From DATMBL01 sp050735975 (lineage in GTDB: Bacteria; Desulfobacterota; Binatia; UBA9968): 20,302 nucleotides of DNA. Below, piece after piece: positions 1-6,506 of the stretch. How positions within the stretch are numbered: the stretch's first letter is position 1; each line of letters opens with the position of its first letter. The translations under genes and the position numbers were made by a program. The stretch spans positions 1 through 20,302 of the forward strand of contig JBOHVS010000200.1 in the NCBI GenBank assembly GCA_050735975.1, written 5' to 3'. The notes beneath the pieces were generated by a model. That model had not been told where the DNA came from. It ran no database searches and was given only the letters and a program-made list of their open reading frames with translations.

Positions 1-50
1 GCGAGGCGATTGAGCGCAACGAAGCATATGGGTCTTTTTCAGCAGCCTGC
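1..50. repeat. Right end of a dispersed repeat element (cut by window edge)
   Basis: The first 18 bases are identical to 6257-6274, and the part ending in GCATATGGGTCTTTTTCAGC matches 6301-6320 with one change. At 6086-6330 this sequence is the right end of an element with terminal inverted repeats, so 1-50 is most likely the right part of a second copy whose left part lies outside the window. Compared with the 6257 copy, it lacks a 26-bp segment at 6275-6300 and has 5 other bases there. Confidence 0.6.
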
Positions 51-180
51 CAGAGGAACCCCAGGACTATGGTCGATGCATTACAACATTATATGCATCA
101 CGCGCAAGCGAGCGGCCCAGAGTCTCAGCACGACCTGCTTCCTGTCGGGTGCTGCACGAGCAGGGGTAAACCGTACGGTG

Positions 181-219
181 GAGCGCAACGAAGCAGATGG
201 GCCTTTTTTCAAAAACCTG
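181..219. repeat. Degenerate second copy of the repeat right end
   Basis: This stretch begins GAGCGCAACGAAGCA exactly as positions 12-26 do, and continues with a diverged form of the same pattern (ATGGG, T run, C, A-rich, CCTG). It is a direct repeat of 12-50, about 170 bp further on. The CATATG core and the GCAGCCTGC end are mutated, so it looks like an older copy. Confidence 0.5.
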
Positions 220-227
220 ATTTTGGT

Positions 228-257
228 TTGACAATGGTCCGTTGTTATCGCAATTAT
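228..257 (+). promoter_or_regulatory. Candidate sigma-70-type promoter for the FAH-family gene
   Basis: A perfect TTGACA at 228-233 is followed after 18 bp by AATTAT (252-257; 4 of 6 to the -10 consensus). TTATAG at 254-259 is an alternative -10. Transcription would start near 264, giving a leader of about 26 nt that carries the GGAGG ribosome site at 276-280. This is a pattern match only; host promoter preferences are unknown. Confidence 0.4.
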
Positions 258-289
258 AGGCGCAATTTTACCACTGGAGGAAAGGAACC

Positions 290-1201
290 TTGAAGATTCT
301 TCGATTCAACGATGACAGGGTTGGCGTTGTCAAGAACAATAACATGGTCGTGGATGTGAGCGATGCCATAAGCTCCCGCAAGGCCAAAGGGCCTGAAAGA
401 GTAATGGAAGAGATTATCGAAGGTTGGCGCAAATACCGCCGCAGATTCGAGAAGATCATGGGCGAGCAGGAAGGCGTGCCGGTTGACAGAGTTCAACTCC
501 TCTGCCCGCTCCCCAGACCGAGCAAATGTCTGGCAGCTTTCGTCAACTATGTGGATCGTCCGGACCGCAGTCCCGAAAGCCTCCCGAACGAATACTTCTA
601 CAAATCCCCTGACCTCGTCGGCCCCGGTGAAACCGTCGAACTGATCGATATTCCGGCCGCCGTGGTCTTCCAGCCCGAAGCCGAATTCGCTTTTGTCATC
701 GGCAAGACCGCCAAGAACGTTTCGGAATCCAAAGCGTTGGATCATGTTTTCGGCTACGTTCCCTTCTTTGACATTTCAACTCGTGGACTGATGCGCCGCA
801 CCCAGTTCATCCCTAAAGGCCAGGACACCCACGGCGCTTGCGGGCCTTGGATCATCACAAAAGATGAAATCCCGGACCCGCACGACGTCATCGTGAAGTC
901 CTGGACCAACGGCGAGCCGCGGCAAAACTACAACACAAAATTCATGGCGCACAAAATTCCTGATCAGATCGCCTGGTTGACACGATTTCTCCGTCTCAAC
1001 CCGGGCGACATTATCGCAACCGGCACCTATCATGAAGGACTGGCTCCGATTAACAGCGGCGATACGATCGAAATCGAGTTCGAGAACATGGGCAAAGCCA
1101 AGTTCATGGTAAAAGGCGACAGCCCCCGGAAAGATGCGGATTGGCTCCCGGGAAGAAACCAACCGCAGGCGCCGGCGGGCGGAGGAATGCATAGAGTCTG
1201 A
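290..1201 (+). CDS. Fumarylacetoacetate hydrolase (FAH) family protein
   Basis: The 303-residue protein belongs to the FAH superfamily, cytosolic Mg/Mn enzymes that cleave or decarboxylate beta-diketo and oxo-acid intermediates, often at the end of aromatic catabolism. Visible family signs are the acidic pair E130/E132 in PEAEFAFVIGK, D161 in the FDIST segment, K176 in PKGQDT, and the C-terminal GDIIATGTYHEGLAP loop, where GTP is more usual than GTY. The start is TTG at 290, supported by GGAGG at 276-280, nine bases upstream; no ATG fits as well. It is transcribed alone and converges on the ABC operon to its right. The exact substrate (fumarylpyruvate, acylpyruvate, 2-oxohept-3-enedioate or other) cannot be decided from the sequence. 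Family assignment is firm, reaction uncertain. Confidence 0.9.
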   Translation: MKILRFNDDRVGVVKNNNMVVDVSDAISSRKAKGPERVMEEIIEGWRKYRRRFEKIMGEQEGVPVDRVQLLCPLPRPSKCLAAFVNYVDRPDRSPESLPNEYFYKSPDLVGPGETVELIDIPAAVVFQPEAEFAFVIGKTAKNVSESKALDHVFGYVPFFDISTRGLMRRTQFIPKGQDTHGACGPWIITKDEIPDPHDVIVKSWTNGEPRQNYNTKFMAHKIPDQIAWLTRFLRLNPGDIIATGTYHEGLAPINSGDTIEIEFENMGKAKFMVKGDSPRKDADWLPGRNQPQAPAGGGMHRV

Positions 1202-1255
1202 TAGGCTGGCCAAAAAAGCCTCACGCTTACTCAAGTCTTCCGAGCACCTTTAATC

Positions 1256-1374
1256 AACTGACTCACTCCCAGCTTCAAGCTGGGAGGTTCGCCCCGGTCG
1301 GCTAAAAGCCGACGATAACCTCCCACCCTCCCCCCACGATCAGTGAGTCACCCCTGAGCGTGAGCGAAGGGTCT
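1256..1374. repeat. Multi-hairpin repeat, copy 1 (convergent gap)
   Basis: This roughly 119-bp unit recurs at 13544-13661 with four substitutions and one single-base indel. It is bounded by a 9-bp inverted repeat, TGACTCACT at 1259-1267 and AGTGAGTCA at 1342-1350. Inside are hairpin 1 (1268-1284, CCCAGCTT/AAGCTGGG) and hairpin 2 (1297-1313, GTCGGCT-AAA-AGCCGAC). An intermediate AGGTT/AACCT stem (1285-1289 with 1317-1321) encloses hairpin 2. The right margin, CCCTGAGCGTGAGCGAAGGG, resembles dispersed repeats found in many environmental genomes. It lies between the convergent FAH gene and permease gene, so a bidirectional terminator role is plausible but inferred. Confidence 0.8.
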
Positions 1375-1391
1375 TATCACCTTGATATAAG

Positions 1392-1438
1392 ATTTCTCGG
1401 CTTCGCCTCGAAATGACACCGTGCTTCGCCTCAAGGCG
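1392..1438. terminator. Two further hairpins in the convergent gap
   Basis: An imperfect hairpin (ATTTC at 1392-1396 with GAAAT at 1410-1414, inner GGC-TTC-GCC) and a tight one (CGCCT at 1427-1431 with AGGCG at 1434-1438) lie between the multi-hairpin repeat and the permease stop at 1468. Neither has a clear T run, so they are only possible terminators. The first resembles a commonly dispersed TTCTCG...CGAAATGAC repeat. Confidence 0.3.
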
Positions 1439-1467
1439 AGTGGTTTTCACCATCCCCGATGGAGACA

Positions 1468-2238
1468 CTAACTACCGCGCCGGATCAGCCCCCAGTGCCA
1501 AGCCAGCAATGAGCGGTGCAGGAGATTGAACAACTGGTTCAGTACGTAGCCCAAGACCGCCAGGGCCAGCATTCCAGCGTACATCTGGCTGACCCTGAAT
1601 CGGCGCTGCGAATCGAGAATGAAGTAACCGATCCCGTCGGTGCTTCCCACCATCTCCGAGATCACTACCAGAATCAACGTAATCGGCAAACTCACGCGCA
1701 ACCCGGTCATGATTTGCGGCGAAGAAGCCGGGAGGATCACTTGCCAAACGGTCCGCCATCGCGAAAGTCCGAAAGTCCTGGCCGTGTGAAGAAGCACACG
1801 ATCGACGCTTCTCACTCCGTCGAGCGTGTTGAGCAGAATAGGCCAGGCACAAGAAAAAAATATCACGAAGATTTTCATTTCGTCTTCCAACCCGAAAAAC
1901 AGCATCGCCACCGGAATTATCGCCGGCGGCGGAATAGGACGAAGCATCTCAATAACGACTTCGAGCGCTTCGTAAAGCCGCTCGAATAGTCCCATCAAGA
2001 GCCCCAGAGAGACACACACGAGCCCGGCCAAGACGTAACCGGCCGCAGCGCGCTTCATACTCACGAGGATTTGCGACGGTATCTGCCCGGACCAAAGTAA
2101 AGAACCGAATGTTTGAAAAACGTTACTGGGCGGCGGGACGATCAGCGGACTCACCAGACCGGCCCGGGCGACGAACTCCCAGACAAACAACAGCCCTATC
2201 AAAAAAATCAATCCGTTGAGTTTGGATTCCCGCATCAT
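1468..2238 (-). CDS. ABC transporter permease, SsuC/TauC (BPD_transp_1) type, second of two
   Basis: This 256-residue integral membrane protein is an importer permease of the nitrate/sulfonate/taurine class. It has about six hydrophobic segments and a cytoplasmic EAA-like coupling loop at about residues 150-173 (RTFGLSRWRTVWQVILPASSP) that would dock on the ATPase. The N terminus shows the family pattern of one membrane helix followed by a VPPPS segment. It starts two bases after the stop of the other permease and is the last gene of the SBP-ATPase-permease-permease operon. ATG ATG at 2238 gives a choice of start. It resembles its neighbour in length and in the RTFGL.RWR loop but is clearly not a recent duplicate. 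Substrate unknown. Confidence 0.9.
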   Translation of the reverse strand: MMRESKLNGLIFLIGLLFVWEFVARAGLVSPLIVPPPSNVFQTFGSLLWSGQIPSQILVSMKRAAAGYVLAGLVCVSLGLLMGLFERLYEALEVVIEMLRPIPPPAIIPVAMLFFGLEDEMKIFVIFFSCAWPILLNTLDGVRSVDRVLLHTARTFGLSRWRTVWQVILPASSPQIMTGLRVSLPITLILVVISEMVGSTDGIGYFILDSQRRFRVSQMYAGMLALAVLGYVLNQLFNLLHRSLLAWHWGLIRRGS

Positions 2239-2240
2239 CC

Positions 2241-3020
2241 TCAGAACACTTCTCGAGCGATCATCCCTCTCCGCCAGCGCATGACTCTGGCCTCTAACGC
2301 GAGAAACACGCGGTTCAGTAGATAGCCCAACAGAGACACCAGAAGGATTCCGGCGTACATATTGCTATTTCTCAACGATCGCTCTTCGTCGAGAATAAAG
2401 AACCCCAAACCTTTGCCGCCCGCAATCATCTCGGCGGTCGTCACCAAGATCAACGCAATAGCCAAGCTGATCCGCAGTCCGGTAACGATGTATGGAGAGG
2501 CTGCCGGCAAGACAATGGTCTTCAGAAAGCGCCACCGGCCCAGACCAAAGGTCCTGCCGGTCTGCAACAGCACCGGATCGATGTTTTTTACTCCTTCGAT
2601 GGTATTGATGAGTATCGCCCATATGCTGGCATAGACCGTCACGGCGACGATCATCCCATCGCCTAGGCCTAGCAGAAGAATCGCCACTGGAATAATCGCA
2701 ACCGAAGGCATGGGCCGAAGAAACTCGATTAAAGTGTCGAGGAGGCTATAGGCAAACGGACAATATCCGAGAATGACCCCCAAAGTAACGGCGATCACCG
2801 CGGCGATAAGGTAACCGGTCAAAAAGCGCATAAGAGTCGTCAAAATATGGCCGGCGACCTCGCCGGAGGCAATGATCCGAGCAAGCGAAGCAATGATCTG
2901 GCTCACCGGGGGAATATAAAATTGCAGCGGCGCATGGAGACGAGCGGCGATTTCCCAGACCAATACGAGCGCGCACAATACCAACCAGCCGGTCCAATTG
3001 AACTGCCGAAAGCTAATCAC
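2241..3020 (-). CDS. ABC transporter permease, SsuC/TauC type, first of two
   Basis: This 259-residue inner-membrane permease has the same architecture as its downstream neighbour: about six membrane segments, an IPPVS segment after the first helix, and a coupling loop at about residues 152-175 (TGRTFGLGRWRFLKTIVLP). The start is GTG at 3020; its bases GTGA overlap the TGA stop of the ATPase gene at 3017-3019, a classic translational-coupling arrangement. With the next permease only two bases downstream, the two are made together and probably form a heterodimeric channel. SsuC/TauC systems commonly use one permease gene, so the pair is mildly unusual. Family firm, substrate unknown. Confidence 0.9.
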   Translation of the reverse strand: MISFRQFNWTGWLVLCALVLVWEIAARLHAPLQFYIPPVSQIIASLARIIASGEVAGHILTTLMRFLTGYLIAAVIAVTLGVILGYCPFAYSLLDTLIEFLRPMPSVAIIPVAILLLGLGDGMIVAVTVYASIWAILINTIEGVKNIDPVLLQTGRTFGLGRWRFLKTIVLPAASPYIVTGLRISLAIALILVTTAEMIAGGKGLGFFILDEERSLRNSNMYAGILLVSLLGYLLNRVFLALEARVMRWRRGMIAREVF

Positions 3021-3793
3021 CGGGATCCCTCGTTACTGATGCGCTGGTAAATCTTGTTTCTGAGTTCCATGAACCGGGCCTCGCTCCGAGTCGTGATTTG
3101 ATTGCGGGGCCGAACGAAATCTATCGGCAGTTCCTCGATTATTCTCGACGGCCGGCGGCTCAACAGCCACATCCGATCCGACAGGTAAATCGCTTCTTCG
3201 ATATCATGCGTAATGAAGAGGATCGTCGTGCCGAGTTCCTCCCAAAGCTTAAGTAGCGTATCTTCGAGCTCCAACCGAGTGAGCGCATCCAGAGATCCGA
3301 AGGGCTCGTCCATCAACAACACTTCCGGCTCGTAGGCCAAAGCCCGCGCAATTGCCACGCGCTGCTGCATACCTCCCGATAACTCCCATGGATAATGGTT
3401 TTCGAAACCCTTGAGACCGACAAGCTCGATTAGCGCCAGCGCCTTCGCCCCCGCGGCCCTGGATTGGTTTCCCCTTGCCTCCAATCCGAAAAGGACGTTG
3501 CCGAGCACCGAGCGCCAGGCGAAGAGCGATTTGTTGAATTCCTGAAAAACCAAAACCAGGTTGGGGGGCGGACCGCTCACCTCTCGCCCTTTGAGGAGAA
3601 TCCGGCCCGATGTGGGCGCGAGCAGGCCCGCGATGCACATGAGGAGCGTTGTCTTGCCGCAACCGGAGGGTCCGACAAACGAGACGAACTCGCCAACGTC
3701 GACCCCGCAGGAAATCTCCTGGATCGCCATCGTAATTTCACCGCCTAACTGGCGGTAGTCCTTTGAGAGCCCTTGGACTTCTAGAATTGACAT
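3017..3793 (-). CDS. ABC transporter ATP-binding protein, SsuB/TauB type
   Basis: This 258-residue cytoplasmic ATPase powers the importer. All nucleotide-binding motifs are intact: Walker A GPSGCGKTT at 41-49, Q-loop glutamine Q84, signature LSGGMQ at 138-143, Walker B LLMDEP with D162/E163, D-loop SLDA, and H-loop H196 in FITHDIEEA. The SSUB/TAUB type is suggested by length, by absence of a C-terminal regulatory domain, and by the two SsuC-like permeases that follow directly. ATG at 3793 has only a weak ribosome site. The stop overlaps the next start by four bases. A 213-bp spacer with a hairpin separates it from the binding-protein gene upstream. Confidence 0.93.
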   Translation of the reverse strand: MSILEVQGLSKDYRQLGGEITMAIQEISCGVDVGEFVSFVGPSGCGKTTLLMCIAGLLAPTSGRILLKGREVSGPPPNLVLVFQEFNKSLFAWRSVLGNVLFGLEARGNQSRAAGAKALALIELVGLKGFENHYPWELSGGMQQRVAIARALAYEPEVLLMDEPFGSLDALTRLELEDTLLKLWEELGTTILFITHDIEEAIYLSDRMWLLSRRPSRIIEELPIDFVRPRNQITTRSEARFMELRNKIYQRISNEGSR

Positions 3794-3934
3794 GGACTCA
3801 GCTTTTGCAGTTTCGAGTTCCGCGTGTTTGAATAACGGTTAACTTTCGTGACTATCCGAGGGAGAAGAATTCAACCGTGTTGCAAATTTGAGCAATTAAC
3901 CTTTGACCGAAGACATTCGGTTTGTACCAAACTT

Positions 3935-3965
3935 CCTCTCCCTTGATGCCCCTTGATGGGAGAGG
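3935..3965. repeat. Hairpin in the SBP-ATPase spacer
   Basis: A perfect 8-bp inverted repeat, CCTCTCCC (3935-3942) and GGGAGAGG (3958-3965), has a 15-base loop containing a small internal duplication of CCTTGATG. The following GGACAGAAATGAGGGTGAAG belongs to a widespread dispersed-repeat pattern (CTCTCCC...GGGAGAG followed by AGGGTGAGGG). It sits in the untranslated spacer between the first gene (binding protein) and second gene (ATPase) of the minus-strand operon, where it could stabilise or attenuate the transcript. Confidence 0.5.
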
Positions 3966-4006
3966 ACAGAAATGAGGGTGAAGATAGCTTATCGGCGGAT
4001 CAGAGG

Positions 4007-4969
4007 TTAAACCTTGAGGGCGAGTTCGCTGATTACCTCCTTCGCTTTGAACGGGCGAGGAATCAGCTTGTATTTGTGGGTCAGATCGATGGTCACCTGC
4101 AGGTCCCTCTCTGACACGCCCTTCTCAAACGCCGGCAGGGCGACTTTCCCGGCCAGATCCGGGCTCAACCCCGCCCACTTGACCATGGCGGCCCGGGCCA
4201 CTGCCGGTTCGGTTTGAATGAGATCGGTTCCGCGATTGATGGCGCGCACGAATCCCTGAACCGCCCCTTTGTTTTTCCGAATCCATTTTTGCGAGGCGAA
4301 CCAGCTGGCAATTAGAAACTTCGGTATGACATCGCCCCAGGGATATGCCAGAACGCGGGCGGCCCCTTTTTCTAATGAAGCGGTAGCGAACGGTTCATGG
4401 ACGCTGACGGCATCAACGCGGCCGGCCTGGAGCGCTGCCCCCATCTGCGGGAACGGCAACTCAACGAATCTTACCTTGCCGGAATCCGCCCCATTCTTGT
4501 CAATCCACGCCATGGCCATGAGATGGACGATGTTGTTCAGAGTATTTACCGCCACGGTTTTTCCTTCCAGATCCCTGGGCCGGCGGATCGCCGAAGCTTT
4601 GGGCACCATGATCGCGTGGCTTTCCTTGAGCGCCTTGACGTTTGTGGCGCCGGCCGCTATCAGCCTAAAATCGAAACCTGCCACATGGGCCTGGTAGAGC
4701 GAGATCACATTGGTCCAACCGATCTGCAAATCACCGGAAGTTACGCCCTGGACGATCACCGCGCCGCCGGCCATCGGAACAGTTTCCAGTTCGAGGCCTT
4801 CGGCTTTGAAGAACCCCTTCTCCATCGCCATGAACATGGCGGCATTGTCAACGATCTTCATGTACCCCAACTTGCCTTTGAACTGCGCTAGACTGAGATC
4901 CCTCATCAGCGGCAAACCTGCGATACCGACGACTACTTTAGTGACAAAACTGCGGCGCGAGAGCACCAT
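4007..4969 (-). CDS. ABC transporter substrate-binding protein, NMT1/THI5-like, Tat-exported
   Basis: This 320-residue periplasmic binding protein is of the NMT1/THI5/SsuA/TauA class, which captures small organic ligands for the membrane complex encoded downstream. A twin-arginine signal is visible at residues 4-10 (SRRSFVT) followed by a hydrophobic stretch; cleavage probably falls near LSLAQ at about residue 29. The mature part has the class hallmarks AMEKGFFKAEGLE, a GxVIVQGVTSGDLQIG segment, and RPRDLEGKTVAV. ATG at 4969 is preceded by GAAGGAG about ten bases upstream. It is the first gene of the importer operon. Tat export suggests folding in the cytoplasm, which is atypical but not rare for this family. 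Ligand unknown. Confidence 0.9.
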   Translation of the reverse strand: MVLSRRSFVTKVVVGIAGLPLMRDLSLAQFKGKLGYMKIVDNAAMFMAMEKGFFKAEGLELETVPMAGGAVIVQGVTSGDLQIGWTNVISLYQAHVAGFDFRLIAAGATNVKALKESHAIMVPKASAIRRPRDLEGKTVAVNTLNNIVHLMAMAWIDKNGADSGKVRFVELPFPQMGAALQAGRVDAVSVHEPFATASLEKGAARVLAYPWGDVIPKFLIASWFASQKWIRKNKGAVQGFVRAINRGTDLIQTEPAVARAAMVKWAGLSPDLAGKVALPAFEKGVSERDLQVTIDLTHKYKLIPRPFKAKEVISELALKV

Positions 4970-5010
4970 TGGTAGAGTTCTCCTTCATAAGGTTTTTCGG
5001 CAGCCCTCAT

Positions 5011-5038
5011 CTTAGACTAAGAATGCTCAGAGTCTCAA
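5011..5038 (-). promoter_or_regulatory. Candidate promoter for the ABC importer operon
   Basis: Read on the minus strand, TTGAGA (5038-5033) is followed after 16 bp by TCTAAG (5016-5011; 4 of 6 to TATAAT). It lies about 40 bases upstream of the binding-protein start, with a good ribosome site between. The rest of the divergent gap 4970-5207 shows no other structure I can support. Confidence 0.3.
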
Positions 5039-5207
5039 GCTGAAAAGGCTGAATGCAAAACCTGAATGCATTACCGACCGGGCCGTGGCGGCACGCAGCC
5101 GGACATCATTATTCAAGCCAAGAATTCTCCATCATGTATCTGCAACCGCGATGCTCGCGCTTGCGGGCTTGTGGAGCTAGCGGCGTCAAAGCTAAGATAC
5201 GATTCTG

Positions 5208-5993
5208 ATGTTGATCGATGCGCACGCTCATTTGGATAAGTATGGATCGGCTTTGGGGAGCGCGCTGAACGAAATCGCTCAGCACCGGATTTTCACCATC
5301 GGAACCGCGATGGACGTTCCCTCGTACGAGGAGATGCGGCGAATCGCGGAACAATCGGCTCTTGTGCTCGCGACCTTCGGCATCCACCCGAAGCGTGCGC
5401 CGGACTACGTCACCCGCCTTAAAGAATTACACCCTTATATCGAAGCAAGTCCGGCCGTCGGCGAGATCGGTCTCGATTTTCATTGGGTCAAGGACGGATC
5501 TCTCTACCCGGCGCAATGTAAAGTACTGGAATATTTTCTAGCCGCGGCACGGGACCAGAACAAGCTTGTCAACCTGCATACTAAAGGGGCAGAGCAGCAA
5601 ATTCTCGATCTCCTGGAGCGCTATGACATCCAGCGGGCGATCGTGCACTGGTACTCCGGCCCGCTGGATATTCTACGTCACCTTGCCGAGTTCGGCGTTT
5701 ATTTCACCGTCGGCGTAGAGCTGCTCTTTTCCGAAAACATTAGAACCATTGCCGCAGAAATCCCCGACCAACGCCTCCTCACCGAGACGGATAACCCGGG
5801 CGGACTCAAGTGGCTCAACGGGGTCACCGGGATGCCGGGCGTCCTTAGAGAGGTGCTGCAAGCGCTCGCGCGGATGAGACAAAAATCGGAAAACGAGATG
5901 GCTCGATTGGTAAACGAAAACTTTTTACGCCTCGTTCACCACGACCCGTGGCTCCAGCCCGTGCGCGTCCTGCTATCGCACTCCCTACAGTAA
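5208..5993 (+). CDS. TatD-family metal-dependent hydrolase
   Basis: This 261-residue TIM-barrel protein has the TatD-type metal site: DAHAHLD with H6 and H8, GEIGLD with E86, NLHTKG with H124, VHWYSG with H147, and LTETDNPG with D195. Family members are cytoplasmic 3'-5' DNases or related phosphoesterases, though several TatD-like proteins have no proven substrate. NLHTKG replaces the more usual HSR(D/E)A motif and the third sheet histidine lies in HWYSG rather than HCFSG, so this is a divergent, archaeal-like TatD subgroup rather than canonical TatD. Length is normal. ATG at 5208 has no strong ribosome site. Transcribed away from the ABC operon; no operon partner. Confidence 0.85.
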   Translation: MLIDAHAHLDKYGSALGSALNEIAQHRIFTIGTAMDVPSYEEMRRIAEQSALVLATFGIHPKRAPDYVTRLKELHPYIEASPAVGEIGLDFHWVKDGSLYPAQCKVLEYFLAAARDQNKLVNLHTKGAEQQILDLLERYDIQRAIVHWYSGPLDILRHLAEFGVYFTVGVELLFSENIRTIAAEIPDQRLLTETDNPGGLKWLNGVTGMPGVLREVLQALARMRQKSENEMARLVNENFLRLVHHDPWLQPVRVLLSHSLQ

Positions 5994-6085
5994 CCAAATT
6001 CAAACGATCTAAAACCAGCGGCGAAACAGCAGCGCGACCACCGACCTATCGGCGCCTGGCGAAGCTGGGCCGTCCACTAGCCAGT

Positions 6086-6330
6086 CTAGCAGGTTGCTGA
6101 AAAATGCTATTTGCAGGCTGCTCAAAAAAGATCTCAGAGGCGAGGCGCGTGAAAAATCGATCCTTCGGCTCCGCTCAGGACAGGCTCCCCACCACCCGTG
6201 AAACTCAGAGCCGTAGGATGGGCGGAGCGAAGCGATACCCATCGACTGGTTTGGAAGCGAGGCGATTGAGCGCACCCTTCGACCAAGCTCAGGGCAATCG
6301 GCATATGAGTCTTTTTCAGCAGCCTGCTGG
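6086..6330. mobile_element. MITE-like non-autonomous repeat element with terminal inverted repeats
   Basis: The left end CTAGCAGGTTGCTGAAAAA (6086-6104) and the right end TTTTTCAGCAGCCTGCTGG (6312-6330) are inverted repeats matching at 17 of 19 bases. The 245-bp interior has no credible coding sequence and is a mosaic of dispersed motifs: a CGGCTCCGCTCAGGACAGGC unit at about 6167-6186 and a CCCTTCGACCAAGCTCAGGG unit at 6275-6294. Right-end copies also occur at 1-50, 181-219 and 16133-16164, confirming it is dispersed. No transposase is nearby; mobilisation in trans is inferred. It fills most of the 513-bp gap 5994-6506, where I see nothing else. Confidence 0.55.
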
Positions 6331-6506
6331 GGGCGAGGAATTCACCGGTGGTGGCTGACAGACGGGAGCACGCGCAGGCCCACAGAGCGATGCAAACTCG
6401 GTTATGCGATCTGTACCTTCTTTGCGGACAATCCGACGAACGATTTCGCGCGCGTCCCCTTCCTATTTCGGCGAAACTGTGTAAATTGTCCTGACTAACT
6501 CGCAAC

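Noticed and set aside
10..293. Two overlapping plus-strand frames of 73 and 74 residues before the FAH gene
   Set aside because: They lie in repeat DNA and contain the translated repeat end (GLFQQPA), with no ribosome site and no protein-like composition.
254..745. 163-residue minus-strand frame opposite the FAH gene
   Set aside because: It is antisense to a clear gene with intact family motifs; a shadow frame caused by codon bias.
1256..1374. The structured repeat as a CRISPR unit or riboswitch
   Set aside because: Only two copies exist, 12 kb apart with no spacers, and both lie downstream of genes rather than in leaders.
6104..6358. 84-residue plus-strand frame inside the MITE-like element
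   Set aside because: It is the translation of dispersed repeat units (FGSAQDRL, FDQAQG, SLFQQPA), not a gene.
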